Source: Echinicola strongylocentroti
Lineage (GTDB): Bacteria; Bacteroidota; Bacteroidia; Cytophagales; Cyclobacteriaceae
NCBI RefSeq assembly: GCF_003260975.1
Contig: NZ_CP030041.1
Span: forward strand, 2,031,001 to 2,095,000
Length of the DNA stretch: 64,000 nt
Direction: 5' to 3'
In this document: positions 56,843-64,000 of the stretch, piece after piece
How the letters are laid out: each line of letters begins with the position of its first letter
Numbering within the stretch: position 1 is the first letter of the stretch
Notes under the pieces: model-generated
Databases searched by the model: none
What the model was told of the DNA's origin: nothing
The model's input: only the letters and a program-made list of their open reading frames with translations
Made by a program: the position numbers and the translations under genes

Positions 56843-57756
56843 TTCTGCACACTGGTTAACTGACGAAAAATGGATTCAAGGTTTCTTTCTTCTTGACGCA
56901 AACTGAGCAAGGTAAGCGACTTCTCTTGGATAAGTATCATGATTTCCTTTCTCAGCAGCGAGACATTGGAAGCCTTAAGCTGATAATACCCTTCTTCCAA
57001 CATCCGAAAACTATGACAACCATCCATCTGAGCGAACCATTCTTCTGCTAATTGTTCCTGGGTTTCCAGGTATAGTATCGCATTCGTATCTTCTGATTTC
57101 AGGTTGGACAAGAGATCTTGGGCCACGACCTTGCCCTGATGAATAATAACTACCTTATCACAAAGCGCCTCCACTTCCTGCATGACATGTGTACTCAGGA
57201 TCAGCGTTTTTTCCTTACTGATTTCTTGGATCAACTGCCGAATATCTACCAATTGGTTGGGGTCGAGTCCAGAAGTGGGTTCATCCAAGATGATCACCTC
57301 TGGGTCATGTACCAAGGCCTTTGCCAGCCCAACCCGTTGTCGGTAACCTTTGGAGAGCGCTCCAATTTTTTTGTGCTGCTCAGGACCAAGCCCACAAGCC
57401 TCGATCACCTGTTGGATATTGGATTTGGCCTGTGTTCCTTTAATTCGGTAAAGCCCAGCTACAAATCCCAAAAACTCCCGCACATACATCTCCAGATAGA
57501 GGGGATTATGCTCTGGGAGATAGCCCACGATTCGACTGACCTCTTGGGGGTAGCGGATAACCGAAATCCCATCGACCAACACATCGCCCTCATCCGGGTA
57601 AAGATACCCAGCTGCTATTTTCATGGTGGTGGATTTTCCGGCTCCATTTGGTCCCAAAAAGCCCAGCACCTGACCAGGCTGTGCAGTAAAACTCACTCCA
57701 TCAAGGGCTTTTTGTTGTTGGTAATATTTGCTCAGCTGCTTTACTTGCAAGGACAT
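56839..57756 (-). CDS. gldA: Gliding motility ABC transporter ATP-binding protein GldA
   Basis: This 305-residue protein is the ATPase of the GldA-GldF-GldG transporter. I chose the ATG at 57754-57756 (MSLQVKQLSKYY); an upstream ATG overlaps the SDR gene. Walker A is GPNGAGKSTTMK (about 36-47), the ABC signature is LSKGYRQRVGLA (about 134-145), and Walker B with D-loop is VIILDEPTSGLDP. The C-terminal domain after residue 220 is typical of GldA. The gene follows the SDR gene stop by 1 nt. Confidence 0.92.
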   Translation of the reverse strand: MSLQVKQLSKYYQQQKALDGVSFTAQPGQVLGFLGPNGAGKSTTMKIAAGYLYPDEGDVLVDGISVIRYPQEVSRIVGYLPEHNPLYLEMYVREFLGFVAGLYRIKGTQAKSNIQQVIEACGLGPEQHKKIGALSKGYRQRVGLAKALVHDPEVIILDEPTSGLDPNQLVDIRQLIQEISKEKTLILSTHVMQEVEALCDKVVIIHQGKVVAQDLLSNLKSEDTNAILYLETQEQLAEEWFAQMDGCHSFRMLEEGYYQLKASNVSLLRKEIMILIQEKSLTLLSLRQEERNLESIFRQLTSVQK

Positions 57757-57757
57757 T

Positions 57758-58456
57758 TTATTGTTTCCCTTTTGGTCGTAATGGCCGGCATTCAACATCT
57801 GCCACAAAATAATTGGGGTGGGTCTCCAGTGTCTGCACCAGGGTGGTGGCCACATCTTCTGCACGCATCATGTTTTCATGAGCATCCACGCCCTCGATAT
57901 CATCAAAGAAATGGGTCTGTACTGATCCTGGATAAATGGTGGACACTTTAACACCGAAATCCCTCAATTCCATATATAAAGCGTGGGAAATCCCCTTCAC
58001 CGCATGCTTGGTACCACAGTAACCGGCCATATTCGCCACCCCATTTTGTCCGGCAATTGAAGCCACATTAAGGATATGTCCTTCATCCTGCTTCTTCATA
58101 TTGGGTACTACCATCCTGGTGACATAAAAAATCCCATGGACATTAACATCGAACATCCCCTTCCAATCCTTCACTGACATTTCTTCGATTTTACCCATTT
58201 TACCGTATCCAGCATTATTGACCAAGATCCGGATATCGTCTCCTAGGGCTTTTATAGTTTCCTGATAAGCCTTCTCCACTGCTGATTGATCGGCCACATC
58301 ACACGAAAAGAAGTGAAAACTGGCATGGTCCAAGGACGGTTTATTCCTCCCCCAGCCGGCCACTGTCACTCCTCTATCCAGTAATTGACGGACTACTTCC
58401 AGTCCTATCCCCTTGCTTACTCCTGTAACAATTGCTGTTTTTCCTTCTAAAATCAT
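57758..58456 (-). CDS. Short-chain dehydrogenase/reductase
   Basis: This 232-residue protein is a classical SDR. The NAD(P) motif TGVSKGIG (about 9-16), NNAG (about 84-87), catalytic Ser in NVASIAGQNG and the Y-x3-K motif YCGTK (about 147-151) are all present. The substrate cannot be told. It lies 1 nt upstream of the gldA start and on the same strand, so it is probably the first gene of a four-gene SDR-gldA-gldF-gldG run. Confidence 0.9.
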   Translation of the reverse strand: MILEGKTAIVTGVSKGIGLEVVRQLLDRGVTVAGWGRNKPSLDHASFHFFSCDVADQSAVEKAYQETIKALGDDIRILVNNAGYGKMGKIEEMSVKDWKGMFDVNVHGIFYVTRMVVPNMKKQDEGHILNVASIAGQNGVANMAGYCGTKHAVKGISHALYMELRDFGVKVSTIYPGSVQTHFFDDIEGVDAHENMMRAEDVATTLVQTLETHPNYFVADVECRPLRPKGKQ

Positions 58457-58619
58457 GATTAAGTGAATTTATGCTGATTTATGCAAAACCACCCCAAATT
58501 GTCCCTTTTTTTTGGAGTTATAAAACATTTCAAACTAAAAACTTATTAAAAGTTCTTAAGCACCTATTTTTATCCCTTTGATCTTTTCTTATTTTTATTG
58601 TTCAGCTAACCATACCACC

Positions 58620-59915
58620 ATGTCAAAGAAAAGCCTTGTACCCTTACTCATCCTGCTCAGCGGAACTGTCTTTGGGCAATCCGGTCTTCACCAAAAAATC
58701 GATGATCAAGCAGCATCCATCGAATCCAAAGTAATCGAATGGAGACGCGATATACATGAAAATCCCGAACTGGGCAATCAAGAGACGCGAACCGCCCAGC
58801 TCATCGCTACCCACTTGAAGTCACTGGGAATAGAGGTAAAAGAAAACATCGCGGTAACCGGGGTGGTGGGCTTGCTCAAGGGCGGACTACCGGGCCCTAC
58901 AGTGGCGCTAAGGGCAGACATGGACGCATTACCGGTAACAGAAAGAAATGACCTCCCTTTTAAATCCACTAAGACCACCACGTACAACGGCCAAGAAGTC
59001 GGTGTCATGCATGCCTGTGGCCACGATACCCACGTGGCGATTCTTTTAGGGGTGGCCGAAGTCCTCTCCTCCATGAAAGGTGATTTGCACGGAACGGTCA
59101 AATTCATCTTTCAACCTGCCGAAGAAGGAGTCTTTGAAGAAGGAGTTACTTCCTGGGGTGCCAAACAAATGGTCGAAGAAGGGGTAATGGAAGGCGTAGA
59201 TGCAGTCTTTGGCCTGCACATCAACTCCCAAACGGAAGTCGGTGATATCAAATACCGGTCCGGGCCTGCCATGGCCGCCGTGGACAACCTCAAGCTTACC
59301 GTGAACGGACGCCAAGCCCATGGCGCCTATCCCTGGTCTTCTGTGGACCCTATTGTCACTTCATCCCAAATTATCAATGCCCTCCAAACAATCATCAGCC
59401 GTAACGTAAATATTACTGAAAACCCAGCCATTGTCACCATAGGCAGCATCCATGGCGGTGTACGCCAAAACATTATTCCCGAAAAAGTGGAAATGCTGGG
59501 AACCATAAGAACATATGGCACTTCCCAACAAGAACTCATCCACCAACGCATCCGTGAAATCGCTACCAAAACAGGAGAAGCTGCAGGTGCCAATGTAGAG
59601 GTGACAATAGATAAAATATACCCGGCCACCATTAATGACCCTGCCCTTACCGAGAAGATGGTGAACACTTTAAAAGAAGTGGCAGGAGAAGAGCATGTCA
59701 TCTATCATGATCCTATCACTGGAGCGGAGGATTTCAGTTACTTCCAGCAGGAAGCCCCGGGGCTATTTATCTTCTTGGGCGGTATGCCAAAAGGTACCGA
59801 TCCCACAGAAGTCGCTGCCCACCATACCCCCGATTTCTTTATCGACGAATCGGGATTACTGCTCGGAGTCCGTGCCCTCAGTTATTTGGCGGTAGATTAT
59901 ATGGAAACAAAGTAA
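58620..59915 (+). CDS. M20 family metallo-amidohydrolase, exported
   Basis: This 431-residue protein is an M20D amidohydrolase of the hippurate/N-acyl-amino-acid hydrolase type. I chose the ATG at 58620 (MSKKSLVPLLILLSGTVFGQ), which gives a signal peptide. The zinc-site motifs MHACGHDTH (about 122-130) and the QPAEEG catalytic glutamate region (about 158-163) are present, with the lid domain (AMAAVDNLKLTVNGRQAHGAYPW). The acyl substrate is unknown. It stands alone between the SDR gene and the FAD oxidoreductase gene. Confidence 0.93.
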   Translation: MSKKSLVPLLILLSGTVFGQSGLHQKIDDQAASIESKVIEWRRDIHENPELGNQETRTAQLIATHLKSLGIEVKENIAVTGVVGLLKGGLPGPTVALRADMDALPVTERNDLPFKSTKTTTYNGQEVGVMHACGHDTHVAILLGVAEVLSSMKGDLHGTVKFIFQPAEEGVFEEGVTSWGAKQMVEEGVMEGVDAVFGLHINSQTEVGDIKYRSGPAMAAVDNLKLTVNGRQAHGAYPWSSVDPIVTSSQIINALQTIISRNVNITENPAIVTIGSIHGGVRQNIIPEKVEMLGTIRTYGTSQQELIHQRIREIATKTGEAAGANVEVTIDKIYPATINDPALTEKMVNTLKEVAGEEHVIYHDPITGAEDFSYFQQEAPGLFIFLGGMPKGTDPTEVAAHHTPDFFIDESGLLLGVRALSYLAVDYMETK

Positions 59916-59988
59916 TACACCTGAGAACCTGCCACCAGGTAGAGAAAACTGACGAAGACCTTATCATGAAGCAATGCCCATTGGCACA

Positions 59989-60058
59989 TTACTCTTTACT
60001 CTTGGCTCTTTACTCTTTGTTCTTGGTTCTTGGCTCTTGGTTCTTGGCTCTTTACTCT
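59989..60058. repeat. Ten-unit heptanucleotide tandem repeat
   Basis: Ten consecutive 7-bp units (TTACTCT, TTACTCT, TGGCTCT, TTACTCT, TTGTTCT, TGGTTCT, TGGCTCT, TGGTTCT, TGGCTCT, TTACTCT) fill 70 bp. The unit TTGGYTCT-like pattern continues loosely for another 20 bp. It lies in the gap between the convergent M20 and flavoprotein genes, outside coding sequence. Confidence 0.9.
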
Positions 60059-60107
60059 CATCTTGCTGGCTCCTTGATAACTCGTACTTTTATCTTCGTG
60101 CTCACCT

Positions 60108-60779
60108 CTACTGTTCAAATACCAACGTAGAAGGGTCAGCTCCGAGGTCTTTCAGTGATCCATTGACCACCTTCATAAATCCGGGAGGGCCACAGACATA
60201 GAAGTGCTGGTGTTCAAAATCCGAAATAGTTGACTTCAAATAGTCTTTATCGATAAGCCCTTTGTCATAGGCAGTATCTTTTTGCTTGGCAATGATATTG
60301 ATAAATTTATGTCCTAAAATTGCCTTTAGCTCTTCAAATAGAATAATATCATCATTGGTTTTATTGGCAAAAATGAGAACACTTTTTCCTACTTGGTTCT
60401 TATTGCGCAAACTCCTTAAAATGGAAATAAACGGGGTAATACCGGCTCCTCCGGCAATAAAAACACCTTCACCCTGAAAGGAAATTGTCCCCCAAGGATC
60501 GCCAATTTCTACCTCATCACCTACTTCCAGCTCTGCCAGCCGCTTGGTGACCCCCTCATGGCTTTGATAGGATTTTATAATAAACTCCAAATGGTCTTCA
60601 GATGGTAAATTCGTAAACGTAAAAGGACGCTTTTCGGCCTCCCACCCTGCTTTTAGCAAACTTACCTCGGTGGCTTGACCAGGGGTAAACTGATAGCCTC
60701 GGGGCTTCTCTACTTTATACCGGTTGACATCGTGGGTCACCGGGCTTATTTCCAATATTTTTAGTCTGTAATTTGCCAT
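60108..60779 (-). CDS. Ferredoxin-NADP reductase-like FAD/NAD(P)-binding oxidoreductase
   Basis: This 223-residue protein has the FNR fold: an N-terminal FAD domain with the RPFTFTN motif (R-x-Y/F-S/T-x pattern, about residues 51-57) and a C-terminal NAD(P) domain with GGAGITPFISILRSL (about 109-123) and the end HFYVCGPPGFMKVV. No [2Fe-2S] cluster motif is present, so an external partner carries electrons. It may be a flavodoxin reductase or a component of an unidentified oxygenase system. It lies convergent with the M20 gene across the heptamer repeat. Confidence 0.88.
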   Translation of the reverse strand: MANYRLKILEISPVTHDVNRYKVEKPRGYQFTPGQATEVSLLKAGWEAEKRPFTFTNLPSEDHLEFIIKSYQSHEGVTKRLAELEVGDEVEIGDPWGTISFQGEGVFIAGGAGITPFISILRSLRNKNQVGKSVLIFANKTNDDIILFEELKAILGHKFINIIAKQKDTAYDKGLIDKDYLKSTISDFEHQHFYVCGPPGFMKVVNGSLKDLGADPSTLVFEQ

Positions 60780-60880
60780 ACCTTTAACTTACAAAAAAGC
60801 AATTGCTTTTAAAATATCAAGCAGGGGTATTTCGGCCATCATTCCGCTAAAGAATTGGTTGTTCAACGCTCCTTTGCCCT

Positions 60881-61723
60881 TTATTCCCCATCGCTGATCA
60901 GCCCAGCTATGATCCGGGTCATCTTTGGTTCAGCTATCGCAGCGGCTGCGATGACTTCCTGAATCGAGATCTTTTTTACTTTTCCCGGAGCACATAGGTC
61001 GGTAATCGCAGACATGGCAAAAACCGGCAATTCCATCTGTCTGGCCACAATCACCTCTGGAACAGTGCTCATCCCTACAGCATCTGCCCCGATCGTCCGA
61101 AGGTATCGGTACTCTGCCTTCGTCTCCAAGTTGGGCCCTTGCACTCCTGCATACACCCCTTGATGGGCATTAATTTCTTCTTTACGGGCTATTGCCCAAG
61201 CAGCATCCAGCATATTGGAATCATAAGGCTCACTCATATCAGGAAACCGGACACCAAAGTCGTCGAGATTTTTGCCACGTAGAGGGTTTTCAGGAAATAG
61301 GTCTATATGATCATTGATCATCATCACATCGCCTACTTCAAATTCCGGATCCAAGCCACCAGCAGCATTGGATACAATGAGCTTCTTGATACCAAGGCGT
61401 TGCATTACTCTCACTGGAAAGGTGACTTCTTTCATAGAATACCCCTCATAATAATGAAACCTACCTTTCATCGCCACTACAGGCACTCCATTGAGCTCGC
61501 CAAATACCAATTCCCCAGAATGGGTCTCCACCGTCGAAACAGGAAAATGAGGGATGTCTTTATAAGCTATAGTGTGGTTTATGGTAATATTGTCAATCAA
61601 TTGCCCTAATCCGGTTCCTAGAATCACCCCTACCGAGAGGCGTGTACTATATTCTTGGAGGATATGGCTAACGGCAGCTTCTATTTTGGCTGAATACGAC
61701 AGGTTGGCTTCGGCTTTTTTCAT
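60881..61723 (-). CDS. punA: Purine nucleoside phosphorylase
   Basis: This 280-residue protein is a trimeric purine nucleoside phosphorylase of the PNP I type, splitting inosine/guanosine with phosphate. The motifs LGTGLGQLID (about 36-45), HFPVSTVETHSGELVFG, GRFHYYEGYSM, SNAAGGLDPEF, and EYRYLRTIGADAVGMSTVPEVIVA are all present. It lies 101 bp after the flavoprotein gene. The family is typically about 270-290 residues. Confidence 0.95.
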   Translation of the reverse strand: MKKAEANLSYSAKIEAAVSHILQEYSTRLSVGVILGTGLGQLIDNITINHTIAYKDIPHFPVSTVETHSGELVFGELNGVPVVAMKGRFHYYEGYSMKEVTFPVRVMQRLGIKKLIVSNAAGGLDPEFEVGDVMMINDHIDLFPENPLRGKNLDDFGVRFPDMSEPYDSNMLDAAWAIARKEEINAHQGVYAGVQGPNLETKAEYRYLRTIGADAVGMSTVPEVIVARQMELPVFAMSAITDLCAPGKVKKISIQEVIAAAAIAEPKMTRIIAGLISDGE

Positions 61724-61797
61724 CTTTGTTTGGTTAATGGAAATCTTTCCTTTTATTTTATTTGTTGTACCCTCAAACAGGTGCTCATCTTGTGGGC

Positions 61798-61826
61798 TTT
61801 AACCCGGTTTATTCATTAGGAATTAT
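61798..61826. repeat. Palindromic repeat PR1, end fragment F
   Basis: TTTAACCCGG followed by TTTATTCATTAGGAATT matches the left end of the palindromic repeat with a few differences. Body and right end are absent. It lies in the divergent gap between punA and the FMN reductase gene. Confidence 0.75.
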
Positions 61827-61859
61827 TATTCCGTAAAAAAGTAATAAGTACATCTACTC

Positions 61860-62384
61860 ATGATAAAAATAATCATTGGTACCAATAGAAAAAATGCGGT
61901 ATCGAAAACAATAGCTTTGCAATACCAACAAATCCTCAAAGAAGAGGGAATAGCGTCGGGAATTATTGACCTGCGGGAACTTCCTGATGATTTTGTTTTT
62001 TCGGCGCTCTATGAAAACAATGGACAAAACCACGCCTATAATGCTCTTCATGAAGAGGTAAAAGAAGGTAGCAAGTTTGTGTTTATTGTCCCCGAGTACA
62101 ACGGGTCGTTTCCTGGAATCCTGAAGTCTTTCATAGACGGGATGACATATCCCAACACCTTCGGAGGAAAAAAATGTGCAATGGTAGGCATTTCTTCTGG
62201 AATAGGCGGTGGTGGCCTCGCATTGAGCCACCTTACCGACATATTCCACTACCTGGGCATGCATGTCTTGGCCAATAAGCCAAAACTTGCAAAAATTGAG
62301 GAAAACATGTCTAATAACTTGCTCACCAACAAGTTTTACATAGACCTTTTAAAAACCCAGGCAGCAATGCTGATCAACTTTTAG
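61860..62384 (+). CDS. NADPH-dependent FMN reductase family protein
   Basis: This 174-residue protein has a flavodoxin-like fold of the NADPH-dependent FMN reductase family. The N-terminal phosphate loop GTNRKNAVSKTIA (about 7-19), FVFIVPEYNGSFPGILKSFIDGM (about 75-97) and the VGISSGIGGGGLA segment are typical. The substrate may be FMN, quinone or an azo/nitro compound. Its stop codon (62382-62384) directly abuts the stop codon of the convergent ftsZ gene. Confidence 0.9.
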   Translation: MIKIIIGTNRKNAVSKTIALQYQQILKEEGIASGIIDLRELPDDFVFSALYENNGQNHAYNALHEEVKEGSKFVFIVPEYNGSFPGILKSFIDGMTYPNTFGGKKCAMVGISSGIGGGGLALSHLTDIFHYLGMHVLANKPKLAKIEENMSNNLLTNKFYIDLLKTQAAMLINF

Positions 62385-63989
62385 TTAATCAACATTATCA
62401 TGTAAAAACCGGTTATTGCCCAGAATCTCATTATCATCATTTAAGTTGAACTTAGAGAGGTTGGATTCTGAGCTATGTTGCACATCCTGGAGTTTTACAT
62501 TTTTCCTTAAATAAGCTGGCGTATCAAGCTTTTCCTTAAATTCCTCAGGAGTCTGATTGACAGCCCTTAGGTTTTTTAGTCTTTCAAAACGCTCATGTGC
62601 TCTTTGCATGGCTTTTTGCTTGATTTGCTCATAATAATCATTTGCATATCCAGTGGCAGAAGGGCTATTGGTCTCCTGAGACTGGGCCTTAGGCTGCTCT
62701 GGTTCATCATCGTACAGCGGTGTTACTTTCTTTTGTGGATTGGCAGGGACAAATTCAAACTCACCATCCTCATGGGCATGTTCATTTTCCGTATCCACTT
62801 GAGCATCCCGATTGACAGGTTGGGCAGACTGCTGTTCTTCCTTCTGGTGGCTGTTGGCCGGAGAAGGTTGCTGAATGGTAAAGGTAAAAGTCTGACCTGC
62901 AGAAGCGTCATTTTCCTCTTCTACTTTCGTAGTCTTTCCAGAATCCAGGTCGATCACCTTTTTAGTATTTTCTTCCTGTTGGGGCTTAGCTTCTTCCCCA
63001 TAGGTACCTTTGGCAATCTCTCCTGCCTGAAAACCTGTGGCAATCACTGTCACACGGATAGACTTTTTCAAATCAGGGTCGATACCTTGACCAAAAATCA
63101 CCTCTGCATCATCTCCTGCACGATCTTGGATGTATTCAGTGATTTCACTCAATTCATCCATAGAAAGCTCCTCTTCCTCACCGGACATAATGGACAGTAA
63201 GATCTTCTGGGCTCCTTTGATATCCACGTTGTTGAGCAATGGTGAAGCGATGGCTTTTTCGGCTGCCTTGATGGCACGGCCTTCCATTTCTTCTGTTGCA
63301 GAACCCATCACCGCAGCACCAGCATCTTTCATCACCGTCTTCACATCCTCAAAATCGACGTTTACATCTTGGTGAACGGTTATGATCTCAGCAATGGATT
63401 TAGCTGCTGTGGTCAAGACGTTGTCTGCTTTACCAAAAGCAGAACGGATAGGCAAATTACCATAAACCTCACGCAGTTTGTCATTCAGAATGACCAAAAC
63501 GGTATCGCAGTTGGCACGTAATTCCTCGATTCCCTTCTGTGCGGCACCTGTCTTTTTGCGGCCTTCAAAGATAAACGGCGCTGTGACAATGCCCACTGTC
63601 AGGATATCCATATCCTTGGCGATTTTTGCTAGCACCGGAGCTGCGCCAGTACCTGTACCACCGCCCATTCCGGCAGTAATAAAAACCATTTTGGTGTTGT
63701 CCGCCAAGAGCTCTCTTATTTCTTCCTTGCTCTCAAGGGCAGCATTTTTACCTTTTTCGGGATTGGCACCTGCACCGAGCCCCTCGGTCAAGGTGGCACC
63801 GATCTGCAACTTTAGCGGAACGGGGCTGCTCTTCAGCGCTTGGGCATCGGTATTGACTACCACAAACTCCACATCCTTTATTCCCTGTCCAAACATGTGG
63901 TTCACTGCATTGGAACCACCTCCTCCCACACCTATCACCTTGATGATAGATTTGTGGTTTTTAGGAATATCAAATTTGTAATCTCTCAT
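62385..63989 (-). CDS. ftsZ: Cell division protein FtsZ
   Basis: This 534-residue protein is FtsZ, the tubulin-like GTPase that forms the division ring. The tubulin signature GGGTGTG is present (AGMGGGTGTGAAP, about 107-119), along with the T7 loop. A long acidic, low-complexity linker spans about residues 325-485. The usual C-terminal membrane-adaptor peptide is seen as DTPAYLRK (489-496) but is followed by 38 further residues ending FLHDNVD, a Cytophagales-type tail. It lies at the window's right edge. Confidence 0.97.
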   Translation of the reverse strand: MRDYKFDIPKNHKSIIKVIGVGGGGSNAVNHMFGQGIKDVEFVVVNTDAQALKSSPVPLKLQIGATLTEGLGAGANPEKGKNAALESKEEIRELLADNTKMVFITAGMGGGTGTGAAPVLAKIAKDMDILTVGIVTAPFIFEGRKKTGAAQKGIEELRANCDTVLVILNDKLREVYGNLPIRSAFGKADNVLTTAAKSIAEIITVHQDVNVDFEDVKTVMKDAGAAVMGSATEEMEGRAIKAAEKAIASPLLNNVDIKGAQKILLSIMSGEEEELSMDELSEITEYIQDRAGDDAEVIFGQGIDPDLKKSIRVTVIATGFQAGEIAKGTYGEEAKPQQEENTKKVIDLDSGKTTKVEEENDASAGQTFTFTIQQPSPANSHQKEEQQSAQPVNRDAQVDTENEHAHEDGEFEFVPANPQKKVTPLYDDEPEQPKAQSQETNSPSATGYANDYYEQIKQKAMQRAHERFERLKNLRAVNQTPEEFKEKLDTPAYLRKNVKLQDVQHSSESNLSKFNLNDDNEILGNNRFLHDNVD

Positions 63990-64000
63990 AATATCTGACA

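Noticed and set aside
57757..57864. 36-residue N-terminal extension of GldA
   Set aside because: It overlaps the SDR coding sequence and the ABC domain begins properly at the ATG at 57756.
1..64000. CRISPR array, prophage or insertion-sequence transposase
   Set aside because: No evenly spaced identical repeats with unique spacers, no phage structural genes, and no transposase or integrase coding sequence were seen.

Overview
This window reads as the chromosome of a member of the Bacteroidota, most likely a Cytophagales/Cyclobacteriaceae bacterium of the Echinicola-Algoriphagus-Cyclobacterium kind. The support is a SusC/SusD outer-membrane uptake pair, a gldA-gldF-gldG gliding cluster, DUF3467, DUF4290 and DUF5686 proteins, and several promoters of the Bacteroidota type (TTTG, 19-20 bp, TAnnTTTG) together with few Shine-Dalgarno sequences. 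The genus is an inference; I ran no database search.

Bases 1-22,977 (minus strand) are core gene-expression machinery, read from high to low coordinates. Order: a tRNA-Tyr/Gly/Thr-tuf unit, then tRNA-Trp-secE-nusG-rplK-rplA-rplJ-rplL-rpoB-rpoC-DUF3467, then rpsL-rpsG-fusA-rpsJ with its own promoter and terminator, then the ribosomal-protein operon from rplC through rplX into rplE, which runs off the window. rpsJ is the last gene of the str unit and is cut off from rplC by a terminator and a fresh promoter.

Bases 23,042-30,528 hold an M1 aminopeptidase lipoprotein, a biotin-carrier protein, pyrH-frr, and a large DUF5686 outer-membrane protein. Bases 30,529-42,112 are accessory: a repeat-rich 1.3-kb spacer with a candidate small RNA, then SusC, SusD, a VCBS/ASPIC-UnbV lipoprotein and a vanadium-haloperoxidase-like PAP2 lipoprotein. 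The last two genes are bracketed by copies of a ~176-bp palindromic repeat.

Bases 42,173-63,989 return to housekeeping: an ECF sigma/anti-sigma pair leading gmk and nadD, an LpxL-type acyltransferase, a 1.8-kb decayed spacer with a pseudogene and nested repeats, pcrA/uvrD, DUF4290-murA, a transglutaminase-like protein, dnaN, SDR-gldA-gldF-gldG, an M20 amidohydrolase, a ferredoxin-reductase-like flavoprotein, purine nucleoside phosphorylase, an FMN reductase and ftsZ.

The most unusual content is non-coding. A family of ~176-bp near-perfect palindromes occurs four times complete and at least twice as end fragments. One copy lies inside another dispersed repeat whose uninterrupted relative is also in the window, which is direct evidence of insertion. 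Other notable points are a two-hairpin small-RNA candidate upstream of SusC, a MurA with Asp in place of the fosfomycin-target Cys, a hairpin in the rplC leader, and a ten-unit heptanucleotide tandem repeat.
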